From SMWN01 sp965221455 (GTDB lineage Bacteria; Pseudomonadota; Gammaproteobacteria; Eutrophobiales; Eutrophobiaceae): a DNA stretch of 64,000 nt. The stretch spans positions 434,001 to 498,000 of the forward strand of contig OZ244890.1 of the NCBI GenBank assembly GCA_965221455.1, given 5' to 3'. The notes beneath the pieces were generated by a model. That model had not been told where the DNA came from and did no database searches. It was given only the letters and a program-made list of their open reading frames with translations. Below are positions 17,602 through 25,685 of the stretch, piece after piece (the first letter of the stretch is position 1; each line of letters opens with the position of its first letter). The position numbers and the translations under genes were made by a program.

Positions 17602-18465
17602 ATGAATGCAGGTTTATATGGTTTATTGGCGGCTTTTGGTTGGGGTGGCGCGGATTTCATAGCACGTTTTACCGGTCGCGCTATCGGACATCAACAAGCG
17701 TTGCTTGGAATGTTGACCGTTGGAGCTATTGTAATAAGTCTGATCATTTTCCTGTTCGACATCCCTATCGTATTTACAATGACTGCCTGGTGGTTATTAC
17801 TTGTAACCGGGATCGGCACCATGGTCGCAACACTATTACTTTACCAGGGATTGGCCAGAGGTCCGGTAACAGTCGTTGCGCCTATTGTAGGTAGCTTTCC
17901 AATATTCAATATCATGCTCGCCGTCATTCTCGGCGCTCGCCTGAATAATATTCAATGGATGGCAATATTTGCTGTATTTACCGGCGTATGGCTGGTTGCC
18001 CGTGCTTCCTCACACTTTGCATCACAGCCTGACTATAATCGACAACACTTACGTCAAACGATAATTATCGCATTGGCCTCTTCATTATTCTTTGGCATTA
18101 CTATCGCTGCCGCCCAGGCAGCAAGCCTTGTTTATGGTGAATTGCAAACCGTTTGTATTGCACGCTGGATTAGTTTGCTGGCACTTGCATTGGTATTTAT
18201 ATGGAGAAGGCAGGTGCCTGTTATTAATTTAAGTTGCTGGCCATTGATAGGTCTGCAAGGATTTATGGATACAGGTGCCTATGCCGCACTGGCCTGGAGT
18301 GCTCAAGCAGAGAATGCCGAGATTGCCGTCGTGACTGCTTCCGGATTCAGTATTGTGACTGTTTTGCTGGCAAGCGTTTTTTTAAAAGAAAAAATGAGTT
18401 GGATCCAATGGTGTGGTGTTCTATTGATCGTTATCGGTGTTATCGTACTTTCAATCTTCGAGTAA
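17602..18465 (+). CDS. EamA/DMT-superfamily transporter
   Basis: A 287-residue protein with ten hydrophobic helices in two EamA repeats (first repeat opening LYGLLAAFGWGGADFIAR, second centred on a DTGAYAALAWSA helix). It lies on the opposite strand from the flanking amine genes. DMT carriers typically export amino acids or metabolites, so an amine or amino acid exporter is possible, but the substrate is not readable. A CCCCG/CGGGG hairpin followed by a T-rich stretch at 18502-18543 may end the transcript. Confidence 0.85.
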   Translation: MNAGLYGLLAAFGWGGADFIARFTGRAIGHQQALLGMLTVGAIVISLIIFLFDIPIVFTMTAWWLLLVTGIGTMVATLLLYQGLARGPVTVVAPIVGSFPIFNIMLAVILGARLNNIQWMAIFAVFTGVWLVARASSHFASQPDYNRQHLRQTIIIALASSLFFGITIAAAQAASLVYGELQTVCIARWISLLALALVFIWRRQVPVINLSCWPLIGLQGFMDTGAYAALAWSAQAENAEIAVVTASGFSIVTVLLASVFLKEKMSWIQWCGVLLIVIGVIVLSIFE

Positions 18466-18547
18466 CTACAATCAAAAAAACGAAACTGACATTACCCGCC
18501 ACCCCGTTAGTCACCGGGGACAGCGAGTAAACTTCTTTTTTTTAAAT

Positions 18548-18945
18548 TCATTCAACAATATTTTTTTCGCGCTCAAGCATCCAACATCGTGGATTATTTT
18601 CAAAGCCGATATGTTGGTAACAGGAATTGGCAGCAGGTGCAGCAAGCAAAACAGGTTTGCACCTGCCTCCCAGTTGTTCCTGAGTCAGAATTTGCAAACG
18701 TTTTCCGATTCCACGACCTTGCACAGTCTTGTCAACCGCCAGATCGGAAAGATAACAAACATAATGAAAATCCGTTATTGAACGAGCGACTGCCATGCCG
18801 TGATAATGAGATTGCTGTTATCAACGACACCCTGCATACAATTCAGATCATCAACGGGCCGACGTTCCGCCAAACCTGATCGATGAAGAACATCAATAAA
18901 CTCATCGCGGCTGACAGGGGCATTGATTTTGTACTGAATATCCAC
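18548..18945 (-). pseudogene. Frameshifted GNAT acetyltransferase
   Basis: Two fragments in different frames make one GNAT protein. Residues from 18945 (INAPVSRDEFIDVLHRSGLAERRPVDD ... NLIITAW, read in parts) run into a stop at about 18784. The remainder (MAVARSITDFHYVCYLSDLAVDKTVQGRGIGKRL, in parts) is read in the next frame from 18796. The VQGRGIGKRL acetyl-CoA loop is intact, but the frame break falls at the junction where the family has a short DG..VG strand, so a small deletion is likely. The 82-residue C-terminal piece alone would lack the N-terminal strand. Confidence 0.7.
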
Positions 18946-18966
18946 CTGCAAATGCAGCCAACGCTA

Positions 18967-20274
18967 TTAACAATCGAGCGTGTGTTGTCTTTCCCACTCG
19001 GTAAGCTGATGACAGTACTGGTTCCATTCGACATTTTTCAGCTTGAGGTAGGCATCAATGAGCTCATCGCCCATCGCTTCACGAACGAACTTACTCTTCT
19101 CGGTCAAACGAATCGCATCCAGTAGATTCAACGGTAGTTTTTTGGCACCGCGAACCTTGTCACCTTCGGTATACATATCCAGGTCGCAACGTTTACCGGG
19201 ATCGACCTTGTTTTTAACACCTTGCAAACCACAGGCCAGTAAAGCAGCCGGTGCCAGATATGGATTCATCGCGCCATCAGCAAGACGGAATTCAATACGG
19301 TTACCTTCCGGGATACGAACCATATTGGTTCGGTTATTGCCCCCCCAGGTAATTGTGTTCGGTGCCCAGGTTGCACCGGAAACCGTAACCGGCGCATTAA
19401 TACGCTTGTAACTGTTTACGGTCGAATTGAAAATGGAGGTCAAGGCATCAACGTTCTTGATTACACCACCGAGAAAATTGTAGGCAAGTTTGCTCAGGCC
19501 CAATTCACCTTTCGCATCCATAAACATGTTCTTGTTGCCGGTTTTATCCCACAAAGACGCATTTATATGACAGCCATTTCCAGTCAAATTCACAAATGGC
19601 TTGGGCATGAAGGTAGCACGCAGACCGTGATTTTCTGCAATTTGTTTTACCATATATTTGAAGAAAACGTGGCGATCACAGGTTTTCAAAACGTGATCAT
19701 ATTCCCAGTTCATTTCCCACTGTCCATTGGCATCTTCATGATCATTTTGATAAGCACCCCAACCAAACTCGACCATGGCATCACAAATTTCAGAAATAAC
19801 ATCATAGCGACGCATCAGACAGCTCTGATCATAACAGGGCTTTTCCTGGGTATCGCGATCATCATAAATATTCGAACCGTCTTCCTTGATAAGGTGAAAT
19901 TCGCCTTCAACACCGGTTTTGAAGGTATATCCCATTTTAGCCGCTTTCTTGATCTGCTGCTTCAGGGCAACTCGGGGAGAAGCAGCGATTGCTTTACCGT
20001 CCATGTACAGATCACTGGCAAGCCAACCGACTTCACGCCGCCACGGAAGAATAATCAGACTGTCCGGATCCGGCACGGCAAACATGTCGGCATCAGCCGG
20101 GGTTAAATCCAGCCAGGTGGCAAAACCTGCAAAACCGGCACCATCTTTTTGCATGCCTTTAATCGCGCCAGCCGGAACCAACTTGGAACGCAGAACACCA
20201 AACAAATCAACAAAACTGATCAGAAAATATTTTAAACCCTTGTCTTTTGCAACTTTTGCCAAATCAGTAGCCAT
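18967..20274 (-). CDS. glnT: GlnT-type glutamine synthetase family ligase, probable gamma-glutamylmethylamide synthetase (module 1)
   Basis: The 435 residues match the length of type III GlnT / gamma-glutamylmethylamide synthetases. Motifs: GVEGEFHLI, HEDANGQWEMNWEYDH, FMPKPFVNLTGNGCHINASLW and IEFRLADGAMNPYLAP. Known chemistry: ATP-dependent ligation of methylamine (or ammonia) to glutamate. It is the last gene of the module 1 operon, after the three split glutamate-synthase genes. That is the composition of the N-methylglutamate pathway (mgsABC plus gmaS), so gmaS is the likeliest identity. Plain glutamine synthesis cannot be excluded from sequence. Confidence 0.88.
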   Translation of the reverse strand: MATDLAKVAKDKGLKYFLISFVDLFGVLRSKLVPAGAIKGMQKDGAGFAGFATWLDLTPADADMFAVPDPDSLIILPWRREVGWLASDLYMDGKAIAASPRVALKQQIKKAAKMGYTFKTGVEGEFHLIKEDGSNIYDDRDTQEKPCYDQSCLMRRYDVISEICDAMVEFGWGAYQNDHEDANGQWEMNWEYDHVLKTCDRHVFFKYMVKQIAENHGLRATFMPKPFVNLTGNGCHINASLWDKTGNKNMFMDAKGELGLSKLAYNFLGGVIKNVDALTSIFNSTVNSYKRINAPVTVSGATWAPNTITWGGNNRTNMVRIPEGNRIEFRLADGAMNPYLAPAALLACGLQGVKNKVDPGKRCDLDMYTEGDKVRGAKKLPLNLLDAIRLTEKSKFVREAMGDELIDAYLKLKNVEWNQYCHQLTEWERQHTLDC

Positions 20275-20356
20275 TGCTTTGCCCCCTTCTCTATAATATT
20301 ACCTTCTGCTGATTTATTAATAGCTGATGTGATAGTCCAATTAACAGATAAATCTG

Positions 20357-21712
20357 TTATTTGTAAGCATCCGCTCCCGGCACCCAATCTGTTCCGGCTA
20401 AAGGCACTTTGGCCATTGCTGCCGCCTCAACCGTTAACGCAACCAGGTCTTCCGGTTCAAGATTATGCAGGTGTGATTTGCCGCAGGCACGTGCTAATGT
20501 TTGTGCTTCCAGTGTCATGGTTTGCAATAAATTTTTAACTCGACGACCACCTAATTCAGGATCAAGTCGTTTTGCCAATTCGGGTTCCTGAGTCGATATT
20601 CCCGCAGGACATTGACCTATATGGTAAGCATCATAATAGCCTGCCGCTGATCCCAGCTTACGATATTCATCATCATACTCAGGTGAGTTGCAACCCAGGG
20701 CATAAAGTGCTGCCATGCCAATAGAAACAGCATCGGCACCCAAAGCCATACACTTGGCCACATCGGCGCCATTACGAATACCACCGGAAACAATCAACTG
20801 TACCTTACGGTGCATCCCCATTTCCTGCAATGCTTCAACCGCAATTCTTACCGCAGGTAAAGTGGGGATCCCCACATGTTCTATAAAAATATCCTGAGTT
20901 GCGGCGGTACCACCTTGCATACCATCAACAACAATTACATCCGCACCCGCCTTACATGCAAGTTGCACATCATAACGGGTACGTGTTGCACCAACCTTTA
21001 TATAAACAGGTTTTTCCCAATCTGTTATTTCACGAATTTCACCGATTTTAATTTCCAGATCATCCGGGCCAGTCCAGTCAGGATGACGGCAAGCACTACG
21101 TTGATCGATACCCTGCGGCAAGGTACGCATTTGTGCGACACGATCACTAATCTTATGTCCAAGCAACATACCACCACCGCCTGGCTTGGCACCCTGACCA
21201 CAAACAATTTCAATGGCGTCGGCTTTACGCAGATCATCCGGGTTCATGCCATAACGCGAAGGCAACATTTGATAAACAAGTGTTTTGGAAGACTCCCTTT
21301 CTTCCGGTGTCATACCACCATCGCCGGTCGTGGTCGATGTCCCCATTGCAGCGGCACCTTTACCAAGCGCATCCTTTGCTTGTGCCGATAAAGCGCCAAA
21401 ACTCATACCTGCGATGGTGATGGGTATATCCAGATGCAAGGGCTTTTTCGCAAAACGGGTACCCAGCGTTACACCGGTATCACATTTTTCACGGTAACCT
21501 TCGAGTGGGTAACGCGACATACTGGCACCAAGAAACAGCAAATCATCAAAATGTGGTACATGGCGTTTTGCACCACCGCCACGAATACCATAAATGCCTT
21601 CTGTTGCAGCACGTTGAATTTCCCGAATGGTTTGTTTATTCCAGGTATACGATTCCTGTAATACAGACTCTTCATTCATATTGGCTTGCTGTGTAGTGGT
21701 TGCATCATTCAT
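20357..21712 (-). CDS. FMN-binding glutamate synthase-like catalytic subunit, module 1 (MgsC family)
   Basis: A 451-residue protein. I start at the ATG at 21712, six bases after GAGG. It shows the GltB FMN-domain motifs FGALSAQAKDALGKGA, DGMQGGTAATQ and GADAVSIGMAAL. Anomaly: the Fe-S loop that reads CYHCHTGRCPVG in module 2 reads YYDAYHIGQCPAG here, so only the last cysteine is left and a normal [3Fe-4S] cluster seems unlikely. Probable role: the synthase subunit that makes N-methylglutamate from 2-oxoglutarate and methylamine-derived nitrogen. An inverted repeat TAACAGA-TAAA-TCTGTTA covers its stop codon (20342-20359). Confidence 0.88.
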   Translation of the reverse strand: MNDATTTQQANMNEESVLQESYTWNKQTIREIQRAATEGIYGIRGGGAKRHVPHFDDLLFLGASMSRYPLEGYREKCDTGVTLGTRFAKKPLHLDIPITIAGMSFGALSAQAKDALGKGAAAMGTSTTTGDGGMTPEERESSKTLVYQMLPSRYGMNPDDLRKADAIEIVCGQGAKPGGGGMLLGHKISDRVAQMRTLPQGIDQRSACRHPDWTGPDDLEIKIGEIREITDWEKPVYIKVGATRTRYDVQLACKAGADVIVVDGMQGGTAATQDIFIEHVGIPTLPAVRIAVEALQEMGMHRKVQLIVSGGIRNGADVAKCMALGADAVSIGMAALYALGCNSPEYDDEYRKLGSAAGYYDAYHIGQCPAGISTQEPELAKRLDPELGGRRVKNLLQTMTLEAQTLARACGKSHLHNLEPEDLVALTVEAAAMAKVPLAGTDWVPGADAYK

Positions 21713-21750
21713 TTTCTTTCCTCGCCTGACCTCTATCATGACACCTGATT

Positions 21751-22440
21751 TTAATCGTTCTGCAAAACAGCATTGTCGATCCTGAAGTTATACAGGTTTC
21801 TCGCCGGACCATAGAGTTTGAATTTTTTCGGATCAGCCATAATTGCAGCTTTATCAAGCAATTCCTTTAACTTATCCATTTGTTCTTTTCCCATTACCTT
21901 TTCTTCACAATCATGCCCCAGGCTTTTCACCTTGCCTTGTACATAGATGTGCATCTCAAAGATGGAATCCCCCAAAGCATCACCTGCATCGCCACAGATA
22001 ACAACATTCCCGGACTGCCCCAGGAAAGCACACATGTGTCCGACCGAACCGCCGACAACAATATCCACGCCTTTCATGGAAATACCACAACGCGCAGCAG
22101 CGTTACCTTCCACAACGATTAATCCACCACGACCTGTGGCACCGGTATATTGTGATGAATTACCCTTTACACGCACAACACCAGACATGATATTTTCAGC
22201 AAGCCCGGCACCCGCATTACCCGTAACAGTGATATTCGCATGTTTGTTCATGCCACCAACATAGTGTCCCGCATGACCATCAATCGTAATATCAAGCTCT
22301 GCATCAACACCCACCGCAATGTTATGCTTGCCATTGGGATTTGTTATCTGAAAACCTGACTGACCTTTTTTCCCATCCGCTTTATGTAACAGTGAATTTA
22401 GCTCACGAACCTCCTGCTTATCCAGATCAATTTTACTCAT
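21751..22440 (-). CDS. GXGXG-domain glutamate synthase-like subunit, module 1 (MgsB family)
   Basis: A 229-residue beta-helix protein with the repeating glycine turns of the GltB C-terminal domain (NGKHNIAVG, GHAGHYVGGM, TGRGGLIVVEG, GDAGDALGDSIFE). Its start codon lies inside the end of the LuxR-type gene (8-base overlap), and 38 bases separate it from the FMN subunit. It is shorter than the module 2 version, lacking that protein's ~50-residue N-terminal extension. Confidence 0.88.
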   Translation of the reverse strand: MSKIDLDKQEVRELNSLLHKADGKKGQSGFQITNPNGKHNIAVGVDAELDITIDGHAGHYVGGMNKHANITVTGNAGAGLAENIMSGVVRVKGNSSQYTGATGRGGLIVVEGNAAARCGISMKGVDIVVGGSVGHMCAFLGQSGNVVICGDAGDALGDSIFEMHIYVQGKVKSLGHDCEEKVMGKEQMDKLKELLDKAAIMADPKKFKLYGPARNLYNFRIDNAVLQND

Positions 22441-22723
22441 TATCCCTGGACCTCAGACCGTATTGTTTATTCATGATCACGCCGAGTGCCATCAAAGCCA
22501 CTTCCAGACGTGAACGTACCCGTAACTTACGCATTAAATTCTTAACGTGGATTTTTACAGTACCTTCACAAATACCGAGTTCTCCAGCAATCATCTTGTT
22601 TGTCATCCCTGTAGTGATCAGTCTTTGTATTTCCTGCTCTCGTGTAGTCAATGCAAGGACCTTGCCATCACCCGGTTTTTCTTCAGTGCTGTGTTTAATA
22701 TTAATCAAGGCTGGATTATTCAT
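22433..22723 (-). CDS. Stand-alone LuxR/NarL-type HTH protein embedded in the module 1 operon
   Basis: Only 96 residues: a short polar N-terminus, then a complete LuxR C-terminal HTH (LTTREQEIQRLITTGMTNKM, GELGICEGTVKIHVKNLMRK, LRVRSRLEVALMALG). No receiver or autoinducer-binding domain is present. The ATG is preceded by AGAGG. It lies six bases after the amidotransferase stop and overlaps the GXGXG gene, so it is translated from the same mRNA as the enzyme subunits. Inference: feedback regulator of the amine island, or a DNA-binding partner of a receiver encoded elsewhere. Confidence 0.88.
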   Translation of the reverse strand: MNNPALINIKHSTEEKPGDGKVLALTTREQEIQRLITTGMTNKMIAGELGICEGTVKIHVKNLMRKLRVRSRLEVALMALGVIMNKQYGLRSRDNE

Positions 22724-22729
22724 AAATCA

Positions 22730-23626
22730 TTACCTCTGCCAACTATAGATTGTCGCTGGTTCAGGCTCCCAGATATTTGCATTCTGTACGCCGGGTAAAC
22801 AGGCCATTGAACGAAATTCAGATGCCATTGCAACCCAATCATCTGTTTCCGCAAGAATTGCGGGCTTGGCACCAATCGGATCCCTGACAACGGCAAACCC
22901 GTCATACGTACCCACTGCAAATGTGTAAAAACCATCCAGGTCTGCAAAACCCGCCTGCAAAGCTTCATCAAGACTTGCTCCATTTTGTAATTTCCATGTC
23001 AGATAACCTGCTGCAACTTCACTATCGTTATCAGTCTGGAATTCCACACCCTCTCTTTGTAAAGAACGACGTAAACGATTGTGATTGGATAGTGAACCAT
23101 TATGTACAAGACAGAGATCTTCCCCGGTTGAAAAAGGATGAGAAGCGGACGTTGTCACTGCGCTTTCGGTTGCCATACGCGTATGTCCCAATGCATGTGT
23201 GCCCGACATACCCGCAATGCCAAATCTATCAATAACGTCTTTTGGTAATCCCTGTTCCTTAAAGATAGTGATGTTGGTTCCTGAACTGGTCATGTACAGA
23301 TCAGGATGCACATCATGCAACCAGAGTTGCAGATCTTTTGTATCAGCACTGACCGTCAGCACAGCATGATTACTGTTAAGCTCCAGTTTTGAATTTTCAC
23401 CAAAGACTTCTTTTAGATCAGAAGCTAATTTGTCCCATAAATAAACCGGATCGATTGAAAGTACCGTGGTTCGGGTCATACCTTTCTCTACAGCATCACC
23501 GTACACAGCTATCCCGGCACTATCAGGACCACGCTCGGTCATTTCGACGAGCATTGGTGATAATAAAGCACCCAGTTTATTTTCAAGTTCAGGTGCCTTT
23601 ATAAAAAGCCCAACAATGCCACACAT
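22730..23626 (-). CDS. Class II glutamine amidotransferase, module 1 (MgsA family)
   Basis: A 298-residue protein. The start is placed at 23626 because it gives the N-terminus MCGIVGLF with nucleophile Cys2 and has a strong GGAGGGGGG just upstream; six extra codons in the open frame are unsupported. TERGPDSAGIAVYGD and GHTRMATESAVTTSASHPF are the Ntn amidotransferase signatures. It is the first gene of module 1, with the order amidotransferase, LuxR-HTH, GXGXG, FMN synthase, GlnT ligase. Confidence 0.92.
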   Translation of the reverse strand: MCGIVGLFIKAPELENKLGALLSPMLVEMTERGPDSAGIAVYGDAVEKGMTRTTVLSIDPVYLWDKLASDLKEVFGENSKLELNSNHAVLTVSADTKDLQLWLHDVHPDLYMTSSGTNITIFKEQGLPKDVIDRFGIAGMSGTHALGHTRMATESAVTTSASHPFSTGEDLCLVHNGSLSNHNRLRRSLQREGVEFQTDNDSEVAAGYLTWKLQNGASLDEALQAGFADLDGFYTFAVGTYDGFAVVRDPIGAKPAILAETDDWVAMASEFRSMACLPGVQNANIWEPEPATIYSWQR

Positions 23627-23664
23627 AACCCCCCTCCCTTGCAAATATATAAATATAATTAGTT

Positions 23665-23692
23665 ACTATAGTATCTCATCAGCTACAGCCAA
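23665..23692 (-). promoter_or_regulatory. Candidate sigma-70 promoter of module 1
   Basis: On the minus strand TTGGCT (23687-23692) and TATAGT (23665-23670) are separated by 16 bases, about 40 bases upstream of the amidotransferase ATG. A perfect 14-base palindrome AATAATATATTATT (23704-23717) lies just upstream of the -35 element. Confidence 0.4.
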
Positions 23693-23848
23693 TAAATCCT
23701 TTCAATAATATATTATTCCTTATATGAATAAATTTACGGACTTAGGTACTAATTTTAACCTGATTTCACGATACATTCGGTAACAGATATACTCGGTTAA
23801 CGTTGTAAAACATAATACGAAAAGGGATAACATAATGTCAACTTTTAA

Positions 23849-23883
23849 GTAATAAAATATTACTATAAAGAATATTTTATTAC
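23849..23883. promoter_or_regulatory. Perfect 13-9-13 AT-rich inverted repeat between the regulator gene and module 1
   Basis: GTAATAAAATATT and AATATTTTATTAC are exact reverse complements separated by nine bases. The arms contain no GC-rich stem, so an intrinsic terminator is unlikely; an operator for a dimeric regulator is more plausible. It is 55 bases beyond the XRE-cupin stop codon and ~220 bases upstream of module 1. Confidence 0.5.
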
Positions 23884-23938
23884 GCACGAAAGACTTTTTA
23901 TCGATAATTGAAATTGAATGTTCTCACCGGTCAGGCCA

Positions 23939-24592
23939 TTAATCATCGTTTCCAGCACGATAAATACAGGCAATCATTCGGATAGGCACTTGTATTAATT
24001 CCTCAGGGCCATGCGGCGCGTCCGAATCAAAAAAAAGTGAATCGCCAGGTAACATCAAGTAGGTATCGTTACCGTGTCGATAAACAACCTCTCCTTCCAA
24101 CATATAGACGAACTCAATCCCGTTATGTTGAAATAAAGGAAAAACTTCGGACTCATCAGTTAAAGTGATCAGATAAGGCTCCATAGAGATCAACTTGCCA
24201 ATATTATGACCCAAAAGTTGATATTGATGACCGGCGCGAGTGCCACGCCGCTCAATCAGTAAACCTTCTCCGGATTTTACAAAGCTGCAATCACGCTGTT
24301 CCTCATACTTACGAAACAATGAAGTCACCGGAACATTCAAGGCGCTGGCTAACGCATAGAGTGTCCCTAACGATGGTGCGGTTACACCTCTTTCAATCTT
24401 GGACAACATCCCTTGCGATAAACCCGCCTGCTTGGCAAGCTCATCAACTGTCATTTTAAGTTGTACACGGAAAGTACGGATTTGCGAACCGACCGCAATT
24501 TCCAGTTGCTTTTCACCTTTATCAGCAGTCACTGAATCAGGTAAATTGCTTATCTTCTCATCTGCATATTCAGATCCGGTGTTATTGGTCAT
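23939..24592 (-). CDS. XRE-family transcriptional regulator with C-terminal cupin domain
   Basis: The 217 residues comprise an N-terminal extension, a lambda-repressor-like HTH (MTVDELAKQAGLSQGMLSKI, with ERGVTAPSLGTLYALASAL following) at about 45-100, and a cupin_2 barrel (EFVYMLEGEVVYRHG, LMLPGDSLFFDSDAPHGPEE) at about 140-205. Regulators of this build, such as PuuR, sense small metabolites through the cupin and often control amine catabolism. It is transcribed toward module 1 and diverges from the class I amidotransferase gene, with TGATAA/TTATCA half-sites (24604-24625) in the divergent region. The likely targets are both neighbours. Confidence 0.9.
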   Translation of the reverse strand: MTNNTGSEYADEKISNLPDSVTADKGEKQLEIAVGSQIRTFRVQLKMTVDELAKQAGLSQGMLSKIERGVTAPSLGTLYALASALNVPVTSLFRKYEEQRDCSFVKSGEGLLIERRGTRAGHQYQLLGHNIGKLISMEPYLITLTDESEVFPLFQHNGIEFVYMLEGEVVYRHGNDTYLMLPGDSLFFDSDAPHGPEELIQVPIRMIACIYRAGNDD

Positions 24593-24703
24593 TCACAAAG
24601 CCCTGATAATTATTTACAGTTATCATAATAAATATACTGTCATGGTCTTAATCCAGTCTAGTCACTTTTTACCTGAATACTTGTACCTACCTGGAGATAT
24701 AGG

Positions 24704-24746
24704 GTTTACATTGTATGGCGTTTACATTGTATGGCGTTTACACTGC
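24704..24746. repeat. 16-base tandem duplication before the class I amidotransferase gene
   Basis: GTTTACATTGTATGGC occurs twice in exact tandem (24704-24719, 24720-24735) and a third partial copy follows (GTTTACACTGC). The repeats create an apparent upstream start codon for the next gene. Confidence 0.8.
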
Positions 24747-24777
24747 ATTCTTCATCTTAACAGGTCATGAAAACACT

Positions 24778-25503
24778 ATGAAAGCACTTGTGTTTCAACA
24801 TATCGATATTGAACACCCCGGAATCTTTCGAGACTTTATGCAGGAAGATGATATTGGCTGGGATACTGTTGAACTGGACCAGGGAGAGACTATCCCGGAT
24901 TTCAGTCATTACGATGCATTGATTGTGATGGGAGGACCGATGGATGTTTGGGAGGAAAATAAACATCCCTGGCTAGTCAGGGAAAAGCTCGCTATTCGAC
25001 AAGCAATTGTTAACTTAAAGTTACCTTTCCTGGGCTTTTGTCTTGGGCATCAACTGATGGCTGATGCACTTGGTGGCAAGGTTGAAAAAATGACTCAACC
25101 GGAAGTCGGTATTCTGGATATCGAACTCACTACAGACGGTGAAGCTTCCAGTCTATTTTCAGGCTCACGCAAAAAAATTAAAAGTTTGCAATGGCATGGG
25201 GCTGCGGTTACCGAAGCACCACCTGACAGTCTTGTTCTTGCACAGTCTCCTGTTTGCGCGATACAAGCACTGCAATATGGTGAATCTGCCTTTAGTATGC
25301 AATGTCATATTGAACTGATTGATTCCACTGTCTCGGATTGGGGAGGAATACCCGAGTATAAACAATCTCTCGAAAAAACATTGGGACCGGGTTCTTTGGA
25401 TAAATTAAATAGTGCAGCTGAAAAATACATGTCCGACTTTAATCAAACAGCCGGATTGATATACAATAATTTTATCGACCAACTGAAAAAACGAACCGCA
25501 TGA
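24778..25503 (+). CDS. Class I glutamine amidotransferase-like hydrolase
   Basis: A 241-residue protein. I take the ATG at 24778 (KALVFQHIDIEHPG start) as real, since the upstream frame lies in the tandem repeat. The nucleophile elbow GFCLGHQLMADALGG carries the catalytic Cys, and MQCHIE supplies His and Glu. It is related to stand-alone GuaA-type amidotransferases and to PuuD-like gamma-glutamyl hydrolases. Next to a PuuR-like regulator and the gamma-glutamyl amine modules, hydrolysis of a gamma-glutamyl amide is an attractive guess, but not shown. The stop overlaps the next start (ATGA). Confidence 0.85.
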   Translation: MKALVFQHIDIEHPGIFRDFMQEDDIGWDTVELDQGETIPDFSHYDALIVMGGPMDVWEENKHPWLVREKLAIRQAIVNLKLPFLGFCLGHQLMADALGGKVEKMTQPEVGILDIELTTDGEASSLFSGSRKKIKSLQWHGAAVTEAPPDSLVLAQSPVCAIQALQYGESAFSMQCHIELIDSTVSDWGGIPEYKQSLEKTLGPGSLDKLNSAAEKYMSDFNQTAGLIYNNFIDQLKKRTA

Positions 25504-25670
25504 AACCAGTCACGGCAAATTTAATATTATTTATTGTTATCGTGCTTTGTGGTTATGTCGTCGCAAACAGTACCGGAATATATAAAATTTCAGGTTTTGT
25601 TCTGGGTATACTTGCAACTTCAACGACTATTTACATCCATTGGAAAAGCAGAAATAAAAATAATATTTAG
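25500..25670 (+). CDS. Small two-helix membrane protein
   Basis: A 56-residue protein whose ATG overlaps the stop of the amidotransferase gene. Two hydrophobic helices (LILFIVIVLCGYVVA and ISGFVLGILATSTTIYIHW) are followed by a short basic tail. The four-base overlap supports real translation. The family is unrecognised. It converges with folD. Confidence 0.6.
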   Translation: MKPVTANLILFIVIVLCGYVVANSTGIYKISGFVLGILATSTTIYIHWKSRNKNNI

Positions 25671-25685
25671 TCGGCGTGTTTAATA

